Assembly (NCBI RefSeq): GCF_030815415.1
Contig: NZ_JAUSWW010000001.1
Location: 248,001-312,000, forward strand
Reading direction: 5' to 3'
DNA length: 64,000 nt
Source of the DNA: Streptomyces canus
GTDB lineage: Bacteria > Actinomycetota > Actinomycetes > Streptomycetales > Streptomycetaceae
The notes below the pieces were generated by a model, which did no database searches, was not told the origin of the DNA, and saw only the letters and a program-made list of their open reading frames with translations. The position numbers and the translations under genes are program-made. Shown piece after piece: positions 9,149-18,045 of the stretch. Each line of letters begins with the position of its first letter. Positions within the stretch are counted from its first letter, which is position 1.

Positions 9149-11488
9149 ATGTCCGGACCGATCAGTCGCCGCAGAGTGCTGACCGCCATGGCCGCCATGA
9201 CGGTCGCCGCCGCCGTCTCACCGACCCTGGCGACAGCCGCACACGCCGCCACCTCCCCCCAGCCGCTGCCCCTTCTCCCGCTGCGGATCCCCAAGTCGGA
9301 GCTGGGCATCGAGCAGCAGTCCAACGAGAAGCTCCAGTGGCTGCAGGACGCCAAGCTGGGCATGTTCATCCACTGGGGTGTGTACTCGGGCCCGGCCAAG
9401 GGTGAGTGGCACATGGAGAACTCCGCCGTCACGCCGGAGAACTACAAGAAGTACTTCACCGAAGCGACCACCGAGCAGTTCACGGCGAGCGCCTACAAGC
9501 CGGCCGACTGGGCCCAGCTGGCCAAGGACATGGGCGCGAAGTACACCGTTCTGACGACCCGTCACCACGAGGGCTTCGCCCTGTGGCCGTCCACCCACCC
9601 GAACGCCTTCCATGCCGGACAGGCCCCGATGCAGCGGGACCTGGTCGGCGAGTACGTCACCGCCGTACGCGCCGCCGGGCTCAAGGTCGGTCTGTACTTC
9701 TCCCCGATGAGCTGGCGTTACCCCGGCTACTACGACGTCACCGGCACCAACTGCCTGCCGAACAAGTGGGGATACACCACCGATCCCGCGCACAAGGAGA
9801 ACGCGCGGATCATGAAGAACGAGGTGTACCAGCAGGTCAAGGAGCTGATGACCAAGTACGGCAAGATCGACGACATCTACTTCGACGGCGGCTGGCTGGG
9901 CCAGCAAGGCCCGGACGCGGACGCCGCCTTCTTCTGGGAGCCCGGAAAGGTCCGCGACAGCGCCAATCAGTGGCCGGTGGACGCCGCCTACAGCGAGACC
10001 GACTCCGCCACCGGCAGCCCCCTCGGTGTGATGGGCCTGGTGCGCAAGCACCAACCCGACGTCGCGGTCAACCCGCGCTCCGGCTGGATGGGCGACTACA
10101 TCAGCGAGGAAGGCGGTTCGATCCCCTCCGGCGCCATGCGCACCGAGCTTCTGTCGGAGAAGAACTTCACCATCTGCGGCACCTGGGGCTACAAGGCCGG
10201 CGCACCCGTGATGAGCTTCAGCACCATCATGAACATCCTGGTCAACTCCTGGGTACGCAACATGGTCTGCCTGCTCAACGTCGGTCCCGACCGGACCGGG
10301 GCGATCCCCGCCGACCAGGCCGCAGCGGTGCGCCGGGTCGGTTCCTTCCTGACCTCCTGCGGCCAGGCCGTCTACGGCACCCGCGGCGGACCCTGGCAAC
10401 CGGTGGACGGCAAGTACGGCTTCACGTCCAAGGACAACACCTTCTACATCCACCTGCTGCCCGGCTACAGCGGAACCTCCTTCACCACCCCGTCGATCGG
10501 GGACGCCCAGGTCACCCGCGTCTTCGACGTCGCCGCGGGCACCGACCTCCCGTACACCGTGGGCGCCGACGGCAGGGTGACGATCACCGGCATCAACCGC
10601 ACCCGCATCCCCGAGGACAGCGTCGTCGGGGTCACGCTGGACCGCTCCGTGCAGCCTGCCGACATCGCCGCCGGCAAGGCCGCGACCGCCGACAGCGAGG
10701 AGACGTCCAAGGGCAACACCGCGGCCAAGGCGGTCGACGGCTCCACCGCCACCCGCTGGTGCGCGAACGACGGCAACACCGGCCACTGGCTCAAGGTCGA
10801 CCTCGGCTCGACCCGCTCGCTGACCGGCACCCGGATCGCCTGGGAACTGGACAAGACCAACTACCGGTACAAGGTCGAGGGCTCCACCGACAACAGCACG
10901 TGGACCACGCTCGTCGACAACACCGCAACCCCCAGCACGCGCCAGGTCCAGACGGCCGTGTTCCAGGCCCAGGCACGGTACGTCCGCGTCACCGTCACCG
11001 GGCTGCCCGCCGGGGTGTACGCGTCGATCCGCAACCTGGAGGTCTACGACCGTCCCTTCACCGCGGACCTGGGCACCTACAAGGTGATCAACCGCAAGAG
11101 CGGCAAGGCCCTCGACGTCTCCAACGCCTCGACCGCCGACGGCGCCACGCTCATCCAGTGGCCCTACGGCGGCGGGACCAACCAGCAGTGGAGCCTCCTG
11201 CCGAACGTTGACGGATCGTTCCTGCTGGTCAACGCCAAGAGCGGCAAGCTCCTGCAGAGCCCCAACAACACCCAGGGCTCCACCCTGAACCAGCTGTCCG
11301 ACAACGGCGACGACAACCAGAGGTGGAAGCTGATCCCCTCGGCCACCAGCGGCTACCACCGGCTCGTCAACGTCCGCACCGGCTGGTGCGCCGACGTCGC
11401 CAACGCCTCCACCGCCGACGGCGCCAACGTCATCCAGTGGCCCTCCACCGGCGGGTCCAACCAGGAGTGGCAGGTCCTCGCGCTGTGA
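9149..11488 (+). CDS. secreted alpha-L-fucosidase GH29 with CBM32 and ricin-type lectin domains
   Basis: 779 residues. The twin-arginine signal SRRRVLTAMA ends near residue 33 (AHA-A). The GH29 barrel includes GMFIHWGVYSGPAKGEW (71-87), TTRHHEGFALW (136-146) and the nucleophile Asp246 in DDIYFDGGW. An F5/8-type carbohydrate module follows (about 510-640, RWCANDGNTGHWLKVDLG), then a ricin-type trefoil (about 650-779) with QW repeats such as TNQQWSLL and SNQEWQVL. It releases alpha-L-fucose from glycans outside the cell while the two modules hold it on polymer. The ATG follows CCAGGAGAGAACC. A second, divergent GH29 lies at 43667 and a fucose-type catabolic operon at 25-31 kb, consistent with fucose use. 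Confidence 0.95.
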   Translation: MSGPISRRRVLTAMAAMTVAAAVSPTLATAAHAATSPQPLPLLPLRIPKSELGIEQQSNEKLQWLQDAKLGMFIHWGVYSGPAKGEWHMENSAVTPENYKKYFTEATTEQFTASAYKPADWAQLAKDMGAKYTVLTTRHHEGFALWPSTHPNAFHAGQAPMQRDLVGEYVTAVRAAGLKVGLYFSPMSWRYPGYYDVTGTNCLPNKWGYTTDPAHKENARIMKNEVYQQVKELMTKYGKIDDIYFDGGWLGQQGPDADAAFFWEPGKVRDSANQWPVDAAYSETDSATGSPLGVMGLVRKHQPDVAVNPRSGWMGDYISEEGGSIPSGAMRTELLSEKNFTICGTWGYKAGAPVMSFSTIMNILVNSWVRNMVCLLNVGPDRTGAIPADQAAAVRRVGSFLTSCGQAVYGTRGGPWQPVDGKYGFTSKDNTFYIHLLPGYSGTSFTTPSIGDAQVTRVFDVAAGTDLPYTVGADGRVTITGINRTRIPEDSVVGVTLDRSVQPADIAAGKAATADSEETSKGNTAAKAVDGSTATRWCANDGNTGHWLKVDLGSTRSLTGTRIAWELDKTNYRYKVEGSTDNSTWTTLVDNTATPSTRQVQTAVFQAQARYVRVTVTGLPAGVYASIRNLEVYDRPFTADLGTYKVINRKSGKALDVSNASTADGATLIQWPYGGGTNQQWSLLPNVDGSFLLVNAKSGKLLQSPNNTQGSTLNQLSDNGDDNQRWKLIPSATSGYHRLVNVRTGWCADVANASTADGANVIQWPSTGGSNQEWQVLAL

Positions 11489-11496
11489 CGGCGCTT

Positions 11497-11531
11497 GGCA
11501 GGGGCACGCCGCGGGAAGGCGCGCCCCTGCC
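11497..11531 (+). terminator. terminator after the GH29/CBM32 gene
   Basis: Nine-base-pair stem GGCAGGGGC / GCCCCTGCC with a 17-base loop, eight bases after the stop codon, followed by a pyrimidine-rich run. Confidence 0.75.
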
Positions 11532-11611
11532 ATCCCCTCTCTTCCTGAGCCGCAACTGGAGTCAGCGCCATGGGCCTGTCCGGCCAGCCTCTCGACGCAG
11601 ACGGTTCCTGA

Positions 11612-11841
11612 GGGTCTGTCAAACGAGCGGCCCTGTCTCACATTCGGTGATGACAGAGCGTCATCCCTACTATGCCTGGTCCGAGCTCCGAGGAAAGCAG
11701 TCGCAGACGGGTCATCGAGCGGAGCGTGCATGGTGTCGACGGTCGCTTCACTCATGCTGATCTGGGGGTGTTACTGCCAGCCACGGCAGCTACTTACCGT
11801 TACCACCGAATGTGAGACAGGGCCGTTAAATTGACACACCC
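11612..11841. mobile_element. 230-bp MITE-like element with 38-bp terminal inverted repeats
   Basis: The ends 11612-11649 and 11804-11841 are inverted copies of each other, 33 of 38 positions matching; the inner 22 bp (from CGGCCCTGTCTC to CATTCGGTG) are perfect. The outer end reads GGGTSTGTCAA. The 154-bp interior has no transposase-like reading. No target duplication is visible at the flanks, so the element may have lost one junction or be a deleted insertion sequence; the long G-rich termini recall ISL3-type ends, but this is not certain. It sits between the fucosidase terminator and a decayed regulator gene. Confidence 0.75.
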
Positions 11842-11843
11842 CC

Positions 11844-12075
11844 GGCCTCTTGGGCGACCTCGCCTACCAGGCCGCCTGGCGCCGCGATCACACCACCGCA
11901 GCCACCATCCTCAACCACGCCCTGACCCGCGTTCAGAACCCCGCTGCCTGCTCCAATTGCGCCTGGCCCGCACCCTCGCCGCACGCGGCGACCGCAATGA
12001 ACGCGGCGCCGTGCTACCAGCCCTCACCGCCGCGGAGCACCACCTCATCCGCTCGTCCAGCAGCGCGTCACCGTT
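11844..12075 (+). pseudogene. fragment of a TPR-containing regulator, frameshifted
   Basis: The first frame reads GDLAYQAAWRRDHTTAATI and LNHALTRVQNPAA; after a shift near 11940 the adjacent frame continues RCLLQLRLARTLAARGDR and then TAAEHHL. Together these resemble the C-terminal tetratricopeptide part of Streptomyces XRE/TPR regulators. No start, helix-turn-helix or intact end remains. It begins directly at the right end of the MITE-like element, which may have caused the truncation. Confidence 0.6.
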
Positions 12076-12164
12076 GATCGCGACGGGTCGTCGAGCTGCG
12101 GGGCGATCAGCGCGGTGAACGCGTCGACTGGGACGCCACCGGTGATCCCCCTGGCGGCGACCCG

Positions 12165-12640
12165 ATGCAGGAACAGCAAGCTACCCCGGTAGGCACAAGC
12201 ACCCTGCCCAGCGGCACCACATATCTAGGGGGCGCGGCCTGCGTGTTTGTGGCAGATTCCGAAAGTCGTGGGCTGACGCTCGTGCGCCCGGACGCGGCCG
12301 TGCCGGTGGATCCGGCCGCGGTGTCCGTAGAGACCGGGCTCGCGGACGTCATCACCCTCCAGCGGCGGCGCGAGGCTCGGATCTCGGCGCACGATGAGGA
12401 GATTTTCTCCCTCGACACGCTGTCCGAGTACCAGTGGGCACGGGACGCGGCCTGGCGGCGGCGGCGACGCCGTTGGACGGCCTGCGCCAAGACAGGATCC
12501 TCAACGAGGCGCTGGAGACCGCCGATCCCCTCAAACTGATGCGGCTGTTCGGCATCACGGAGCAGACCGCCATGCATTACGTCGGCGTCGCCCACCCGGG
12601 GCGTACTGCGAAGCTGCCCCGATGGCCGCGCCGGTCACCC
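12165..12640 (+). pseudogene. frameshifted remnant, possibly recombinase or regulator C-terminus
   Basis: One frame reads through LVRPDAAVPVDPAAVSVE and DEEIFSLDTLSEYQWARDAAW, then the next frame takes over near 12445 with DRILNEALETADPLKLMRLF and GITEQTAMHYVGVAHPGR. The second part looks like a helix-turn-helix tail seen at the end of some actinobacterial recombinase or mobile-element proteins; I do not recognise the family with confidence. The frame change and lack of a ribosome site mark it as a relic. The following 200 bp up to the histidine kinase hold nothing I can assign. Confidence 0.35.
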
Positions 12641-12841
12641 GCCAGTCAGCAGCAGCGGGTGCATGGGCAGGTGGCAGGGACGTCACGGGCCCAAGCGGGC
12701 CAACGACATCGTCGTCCAGCTCTCCGGTGAGTGCCGCCCGCCGACACCTGACAGGTCCTCAATTTCGGTGCGAACGATGGGCTACCAGGGCGGGCAGACT
12801 TGTTTTGTACCGCTGTCTGGCCAGGGCCGCGCCGACGACGC

Positions 12842-13984
12842 CTACCCAGCGTCCTTGCCGCGCTGCCCCTGGCTGAGGTTCGGATGAGATGTGTGCGTGA
12901 ACCGAACGGTGATGGACAGGCCGCCTTCGGGGGGTGCACTGGCGGTGAGGGTGGCGTGGTGGGCATGGGTGACAGCGTGGACGATGGCGAGGCCGAGACC
13001 GTAGCCCTCGCAGTGGCCGTTACGATCGGGCGCCAGTTTCTGGAAGGGGTGAAAGAGTCGCTGGATCTGGTTGTCGCGGATGACCGGCCCGCTGTTGGTG
13101 ACCGTAAGGGTCACCTGGGTGCCGGAGTTCTGGGTGGTGATCTCTACGTGCCCGTCTGGGTGGTTGTGGCGGATGGCGTTGTCGACGAGGTTGGCGACGA
13201 GGCTTTCGATCAGTCTTGGATCTCCGGCCGTCATGGCGGGCGTTAGGTGTTCGGCCAGGTCGATGCCTCGGTCTGTTGCTTGGTCGCGGCGGGAGGCGAG
13301 CACTCCTTCGACGACTTGGGCGAGGTCGAGGGTGTCCCAACGAGAGATTCCGCGCTCGCTGGTGGCGAGGACGAGGAGCGCCTTGACGAGCCGCTCTTGG
13401 TGTTCGCCGAGGGCAAGGGCCTCCTCGCAGGCCGAGCGCAGGCTGTCGGTGTCGGCGTCGGGGTCGGCGAGGGCGACTTCGAGGAGGGTGCGCAGGCCGG
13501 CGAGGGGGGTGCGTAGCTCGTGGGAGGCGTTGGCGACGAAGTGGCGTTGGGCGTCGAAGGAGGCTTGAAGGCGGGCGAACAGGTCGTCGAGGGTGTGGCC
13601 GAGTTCGGTCAGCTCGTCTGTGGGCTCGCCGAGGTCGAGGCGCCGGTGGAGGTTGCCGGCGGAGATGCTTTTGGCGGTGGTGGTGATGGCGCGTAGCGGG
13701 TGCAGGAACCGGCCGGCGACGAACCAGCCGAGTGCCAGGGCGACGGGTATCAGAATGACCAGGGCGACGGCGGATCCCGTGAGGAGGTGGGGCAGGCTGA
13801 TCCCGCGCCCGGTTCCGGTGGTCACGCTCGACGAGGGGTGGCCCACGGGTGTGGCCGCATCGACGCTGGCAAGCGGGACAATGACGAGGACCAGCACGAA
13901 GACCCCGGCGGCGTAGATGCCCGCCGCGTAGGCGAGCGCGAGCCGTGTCTGCAACGACCTTCCGGCGAGCTGCTGGGAGGTCAT
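12842..13984 (-). CDS. two-component sensor histidine kinase
   Basis: 380 residues. Two membrane segments (about 13-40 and 68-92) flank a short extracytoplasmic loop of about 28 residues. A HAMP domain (93-145) follows, then the phosphoacceptor His155 in ANASHELRTPL, the N box NLVDNAIRHN and the G boxes around GYGLGLAIVHAV. The short loop suggests sensing in or at the membrane. Its ATG overlaps the regulator stop by four bases (ATGA), so the pair is co-translated with the regulator first. The ABC-2 exporter operon diverges from them, a layout typical of peptide-antibiotic or envelope-stress detox modules (inference). Confidence 0.93.
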   Translation of the reverse strand: MTSQQLAGRSLQTRLALAYAAGIYAAGVFVLVLVIVPLASVDAATPVGHPSSSVTTGTGRGISLPHLLTGSAVALVILIPVALALGWFVAGRFLHPLRAITTTAKSISAGNLHRRLDLGEPTDELTELGHTLDDLFARLQASFDAQRHFVANASHELRTPLAGLRTLLEVALADPDADTDSLRSACEEALALGEHQERLVKALLVLATSERGISRWDTLDLAQVVEGVLASRRDQATDRGIDLAEHLTPAMTAGDPRLIESLVANLVDNAIRHNHPDGHVEITTQNSGTQVTLTVTNSGPVIRDNQIQRLFHPFQKLAPDRNGHCEGYGLGLAIVHAVTHAHHATLTASAPPEGGLSITVRFTHTSHPNLSQGQRGKDAG

Positions 13985-14643
13985 GACGATCCAATGCGGT
14001 AGCCGCCTTCGCGGATGGTCTCGATCACGGGCGGGTTGCCGAGCTTGGCCCGCAACCGGTGCATGGTGTGCTTGACGGCGCTGCTGAAGGGGTCGGCGGC
14101 CGCGTCCCAGACTCGTTCGAGCAGCTCCTCAGCGGAGATGACCAGGCCGGGTGCGGCGAGCAGGCATTCGAGCAGGGCGAACTCCTTGGGGCTCAGCTCA
14201 AGGCGCCGGCCGGCCCGGAATGCAACTCGGCGGGCCGGATCGAGGGCGATGTCCCCGCATGCCAGGGTGGGCGGTAGCGGTGGGGTGGCGCGGCGGGCCA
14301 GGGCACGGACGCGGGCGACCAGTTCGGCGAACGCGAACGGCTTGGGCAGATAGTCGTCGGCGCCGAGGCTGAGCCCGACGACGCGGTCCTCAATCGTGTC
14401 GGACGCGGTGAGCATCAGCACGCGGGTCGCGCAGCGGCCGTGGGCGAGTTGTCGGCAGACCTCGTCCCCGTGGACGCCGGGCAGGTCGCGGTCGAGGATC
14501 ACAACGTCATAGCGGGTGACGGCCAGATGGTCGAGGGCGGCGGTCCCGTCCAGGACGACGTCGACGGCCATGCCCTCGTGGCGCAGCCCGTTTCCGATGG
14601 AGCGGGCGAGGACCTCAAAGTCCTCGACGACGAGAACCCTCAC
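13981..14643 (-). CDS. OmpR-family response regulator
   Basis: 220 residues from a GTG at 14641-14643. The receiver domain has the acidic pair near residue 8 (VVEDFE), phosphorylated Asp51 in VILDRDLPG, Thr79 and Lys101 in YLPKPFAF. The winged-helix output domain ends KHTMHRLRAKLGNPPVIETI. The longer open frame upstream runs into the divergent ABC gene's promoter and is not coding. Partner of the downstream kinase, and the probable activator of the divergent exporter operon, with a perfect 31-bp palindrome between them as a candidate control site. Confidence 0.93.
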   Translation of the reverse strand: MRVLVVEDFEVLARSIGNGLRHEGMAVDVVLDGTAALDHLAVTRYDVVILDRDLPGVHGDEVCRQLAHGRCATRVLMLTASDTIEDRVVGLSLGADDYLPKPFAFAELVARVRALARRATPPLPPTLACGDIALDPARRVAFRAGRRLELSPKEFALLECLLAAPGLVISAEELLERVWDAAADPFSSAVKHTMHRLRAKLGNPPVIETIREGGYRIGSS

Positions 14644-14735
14644 CGCCCCCCACCGCCGGTCGTCGTGCGGGCGGGGCGGCCGAACCGGCCCGCGGGTCGA
14701 GGTGACATGCGCCAACGATGCCAGATCCCAGGTCT

Positions 14736-14766
14736 CAGCCGGGTCGCAGCAGCTGCGACCCGGCTG
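14736..14766. promoter_or_regulatory. perfect 31-bp palindrome between regulator and exporter genes
   Basis: CAGCCGGGTCGCAGC is followed by one base and then its exact reverse complement. It lies 93 bp upstream of the response regulator start and 60 bp before the ABC ATPase start, so it could be an operator for the divergent pair or a transcript-isolating hairpin. Confidence 0.55.
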
Positions 14767-14826
14767 GAACCCGGTGCCGCGTACAACCGTCGGCATGAGT
14801 GCATTTCGAACCGTGAGCCCGCTGCG

Positions 14827-15762
14827 ATGAGCGCCCCAGGGATTGTCGTCGTCGGACTGCGCAAGCGATATGGGGCGACCCTGGCCCTCGACGGCATGTC
14901 CTTTACCGTCCGTCCGGGTGTGGTGACCGGTCTCGTGGGGCCGAACGGGGCCGGGAAGTCCACCACGATGCGAGTGATCCTCGGCCTCGACGCGGTCGAT
15001 GAGGGCACCGCACTCATCGAGGGCAAGCCGTACCACGGCCTTCGGCACCCGCTGAACCACGTCGGTTCACTGCTGGACGCCGCGGCGCTGCACCCCGGCC
15101 GCAGCGGGCGTAACCACCTGCTGTGGCTGGCGCACGCGCAGGGCCTGGCCGCGCGGCGGGTGGACCAGGTGATCGAGCAGGTCGGCCTGACCCCGGCAGC
15201 CCGGCGCAAGGCTGGCGGCTACTCGCTCGGCATGCGGCAGCGGCTCGGGATCGCCGCGGCCCTGCTGGGCGACCCGCCGATCATCATGCTCGATGAGCCG
15301 TTCAACGGTATGGACCCCGACGGCATCATCTGGATGCGCAGATTCCTGCGGTCGTTGGCCGCTCAGGGACGCGCCGTGCTGGTCTCCAGCCACCTGATGA
15401 GTGAGGTGCAGGAGACGGCCGATCATCTCGTCGTGGTCGGGCGCGGCAAGGCCGTCGCCGACGCCGACATAGCCGACCTGATCGCGGCCGCCTCCCAGAA
15501 CCGGCTGGCCCTGCGGACCACGGCTGGGACGCACGCGATGAGGGTGCTCGCGCATGCCGGCGCGAGCGTGGCGGCCACGGGCCGCGACACCATTACCGTC
15601 GCCGGTCTGCCTGCGGAACGGATCGTGACGCTCCTCAGCCAGAGCGCGGTGCCGTTCTCCGAGGTATCAGCACACCGCGCCACCCTTGAGGACGTCTACC
15701 TGGAGCTCACCGGCAGGGCGGTCGAGTTCCGCGCCGCAACGCCCACGGAGGTCTCGCAGTGA
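14827..15762 (+). CDS. ABC-2 exporter ATP-binding protein
   Basis: 311 residues. Walker A GPNGAGKST (Lys44), signature YSLGMRQRLGIA, Walker B IIMLDEPF and the switch His in VLVSSHLMSEV are all present. A C-terminal domain of about 90 residues ends in EDVYLELTGRAVEF, typical of drug/antimicrobial-peptide exporters of the DrrA/BcrA type. The ATG at 14827 is the first of the conserved start MSAPGIVVVGLRKRYG. It overlaps the first permease by four bases (GTGA) and is divergent from the two-component pair, forming an inducible export module. The exported compound is not known. Confidence 0.93.
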   Translation: MSAPGIVVVGLRKRYGATLALDGMSFTVRPGVVTGLVGPNGAGKSTTMRVILGLDAVDEGTALIEGKPYHGLRHPLNHVGSLLDAAALHPGRSGRNHLLWLAHAQGLAARRVDQVIEQVGLTPAARRKAGGYSLGMRQRLGIAAALLGDPPIIMLDEPFNGMDPDGIIWMRRFLRSLAAQGRAVLVSSHLMSEVQETADHLVVVGRGKAVADADIADLIAAASQNRLALRTTAGTHAMRVLAHAGASVAATGRDTITVAGLPAERIVTLLSQSAVPFSEVSAHRATLEDVYLELTGRAVEFRAATPTEVSQ

Positions 15763-17288
15763 CCGCCACGCTCACGCCGTCCCGTTCCGGGCAGCGGGCT
15801 GGGCGCAACGGCTTTGTCCAAGTAGTGCACGCGGAGTGGACCAAGTTCCGAACCGTCCGCGGCTGGGTGACCGGCATGATGGCGGCGCCACTGATGATGG
15901 TGCTGTTCGCCCTGCTCGCCGGGATCAGCGGCAACCAGAAGGGCTCACCACCCGTTCCGATCGGACCGGGCGGTGGGCCGGTCACCGACAGCTTCTACTT
16001 TGTGCACCAGCCACTCGCCGGAAACGGCAGCATCACCGTCTCCGTCTCCGCGCTCAAGAGCAGCATCCCCAAGGGTCCCGGGAACCTGTGGCCCGGCACC
16101 GTGCCGTGGGCGAAGGCCGGGCTCATCATCAAGGAAAGCACCCGCCAGGGATCGCCCTACGCGGCGATCATGGCCACCGGCAGCCACGGCGTACGGATGC
16201 AAGACGGCTACGTCAACGACACGGCCGGCCTCCCCGGTCCGGTCTCCGCCGAGTCCCCCCGCTGGCTGCGGCTGGACCGTTCGGGCGACACGATCACCGG
16301 CTATGCCTCCACCGACGGCACGAAATGGACCAAGGTGGGCACCGCGCAGGTGAGCGGGCTCGGCTCGACCGCGCAGGTAGGGCTGTTTGTCGCCTCCCCG
16401 CCTCACGTGGGCGGCGGGGGCACGTCCGGCAGTGTTTCCACGGCCACCTTCGGGGATCTTCGTACCCAGGAGGGCTGGGCCGGTGGCAACTGGACAGGCG
16501 GTCAGGTGGGAGCCAGATCCCCCAGCTTCGCCGGCTACCCGGAGAACGTCTCGGGTTCGTTCACGGGATCCGGCGCCCGGTTCACAGTGACCGGTGCCGG
16601 CGACATAGCGCCCGCGGTCCGCGACAGCCTGCCGACCGGCGGCCACCTCCGGGACATCCTCGCCGGCACGTTCGCCGCGCTGATCGCGGTGATCGTCGTG
16701 GGGGCGCTGTTCATCACCGAGGAGTACCGGAACAAGATGGTCCACCTCACCCTGGCCGCGAGTCCGAGGCGGAGCCGAGTGCTGGTGGCCAAGGCGATCG
16801 TGTTGTGGGCCGTCACCTTCGTCGCCGGGTTGGTGGGGGCGATCCTCGCGATTCCGCTCGGTGAGCGGCTCGCCCGGGGCAACGGCGTCTACATCTTCCC
16901 GGTGTCGTCCTCGACCGAACTGCGGGTGGAGCTCGGGACCGCGGCGCTGCTCGCGACCGCCTCGGTCCTGGCCCTCTCCGTCGGCGCCATCTTCCGGCAC
17001 AGTGCGGGCCCGGTCACCACGGTCATCGTGGCCATCGTGCTGCCCTACATCCTGATCGCCATCCCGTTCATGCCCGCAAGCGTGTCGACGGCAGTGGCCA
17101 CGGTGACACCGGGCGCAGCTTTCGCCGTCCAACAGACGCTTGTGCCATATGACCAGGTCGCAAGCAACTACACGCCCTACTACGGCTACTACCCGCTGGC
17201 GCCATGGGCCGGGTTCGCCGTCCTGGCCGGCTACGCGGTGGCAAGTCTGGCCGTGGCCGCCATCCTTCTCAACAGGAGGGACGCATGA
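15759..17288 (+). CDS. ABC-2 permease with large extracytoplasmic lectin-like insertion
   Basis: 509 residues. The first membrane segment (about 34-58, WVTGMMAAPLMMVLFALLAG) begins after VVHAEWTKFRTVRG, a hallmark of ABC-2 subunits. Instead of the second segment there is an insert of about 240 residues (65-305) of beta-sandwich character: AKAGLIIKESTRQG, SPRWLRLDRSGDTITGYAST and DGTKWTKVGTAQV match the pattern of DUF1349/concanavalin-like folds. The other segments follow (FAALIAVIVVGALF onward), with ITEEYRNKMVHLTLAASPRR as the coupling region. The insert should face outward and may bind a ligand. Start overlaps the ATPase gene; stop overlaps the next permease. Confidence 0.88.
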   Translation: MTATLTPSRSGQRAGRNGFVQVVHAEWTKFRTVRGWVTGMMAAPLMMVLFALLAGISGNQKGSPPVPIGPGGGPVTDSFYFVHQPLAGNGSITVSVSALKSSIPKGPGNLWPGTVPWAKAGLIIKESTRQGSPYAAIMATGSHGVRMQDGYVNDTAGLPGPVSAESPRWLRLDRSGDTITGYASTDGTKWTKVGTAQVSGLGSTAQVGLFVASPPHVGGGGTSGSVSTATFGDLRTQEGWAGGNWTGGQVGARSPSFAGYPENVSGSFTGSGARFTVTGAGDIAPAVRDSLPTGGHLRDILAGTFAALIAVIVVGALFITEEYRNKMVHLTLAASPRRSRVLVAKAIVLWAVTFVAGLVGAILAIPLGERLARGNGVYIFPVSSSTELRVELGTAALLATASVLALSVGAIFRHSAGPVTTVIVAIVLPYILIAIPFMPASVSTAVATVTPGAAFAVQQTLVPYDQVASNYTPYYGYYPLAPWAGFAVLAGYAVASLAVAAILLNRRDA

Positions 17289-18043
17289 GACTGGCATTGC
17301 ACGCGGAATGGACGAAGATGCGGACCGTCGCCAGCCCTCTATGGCTGCTGTTAGGTACCGTCGCGGCGACGGTGGCCCTGAGCACCGTGGCGACCTCGGT
17401 GGTGAACTGCACGGCCAGTGGCTGTGGCGGCGACACGACCAAGCTCACCCTCATGGGCGTCTACCTCGGCCAGGCGCTGGTCACCATCCTGGCAGTGCTG
17501 ATCATCAGCGGCGAGTACAGCACGGGCATGATCCGCATCACCCTGACGACGGTGCCGCGGCGAGCCACCGCCTTCGCGGCCAAGGCCATCACTCTCACCG
17601 GAGTCGTGGCCGTCGGCGGAACGGTCGCCGTCCTCGGGTCAGTGCTCGCCGGGCGGCTCATCCTGCCCGACCTCGGCGACCAGGCCCTGTCCCTGTCCGA
17701 CGGGCCGACGCTGCGCGCGGTCTTCGGGACGGTCCTCTACCTGATTCTGATCGGTCTTCTGAGCCTCGGTGTCGCGACCGCCGTGCGGGACTCCGCCACC
17801 AGCGTCGGGGTCGTCCTCGGCCTGCTGTACATCGTCCCGATCGTCTCCCAGACCATCAGCGACCCGGACTGGCAGCGCCTGCTCGAGAAGATCGCGCCGA
17901 TGAGCGCCGGGCTCGCCGTCCAGGCCACCACCGATCTCGGCAGCCTGCCCATCAGCCCCTGGGCCGGCCTCGGCGTGACCGCCGGGTGGGCCGCCGCGGC
18001 GCTGCTGGCTGGCGGCCTGCTGCTGCGCATACGTGACGCCTGA
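17285..18043 (+). CDS. ABC-2 permease subunit
   Basis: 252 residues. The same N-terminal pattern as its neighbour is seen (LHAEWTKMRTVASPLW), but without the insertion: a short loop with two cysteines (NCTASGCGG) and then five more membrane segments. The coupling motif is ISGEYSTGMIRITLTTVPRR. The ATG overlaps the previous stop by four bases and is preceded by AGGAGGGACGC. It pairs with the larger permease and the ATPase to form an ABC-2 exporter controlled by the divergent two-component system (inference). Confidence 0.92.
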   Translation: MRLALHAEWTKMRTVASPLWLLLGTVAATVALSTVATSVVNCTASGCGGDTTKLTLMGVYLGQALVTILAVLIISGEYSTGMIRITLTTVPRRATAFAAKAITLTGVVAVGGTVAVLGSVLAGRLILPDLGDQALSLSDGPTLRAVFGTVLYLILIGLLSLGVATAVRDSATSVGVVLGLLYIVPIVSQTISDPDWQRLLEKIAPMSAGLAVQATTDLGSLPISPWAGLGVTAGWAAAALLAGGLLLRIRDA

Positions 18044-18045
18044 AC

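Noticed and set aside
9218..11755. An 845-codon minus-strand open frame opposite the first GH29 gene
   Set aside because: Shadow of the fucosidase frame, caused by strong third-position GC; no ribosome site or recognisable domain.
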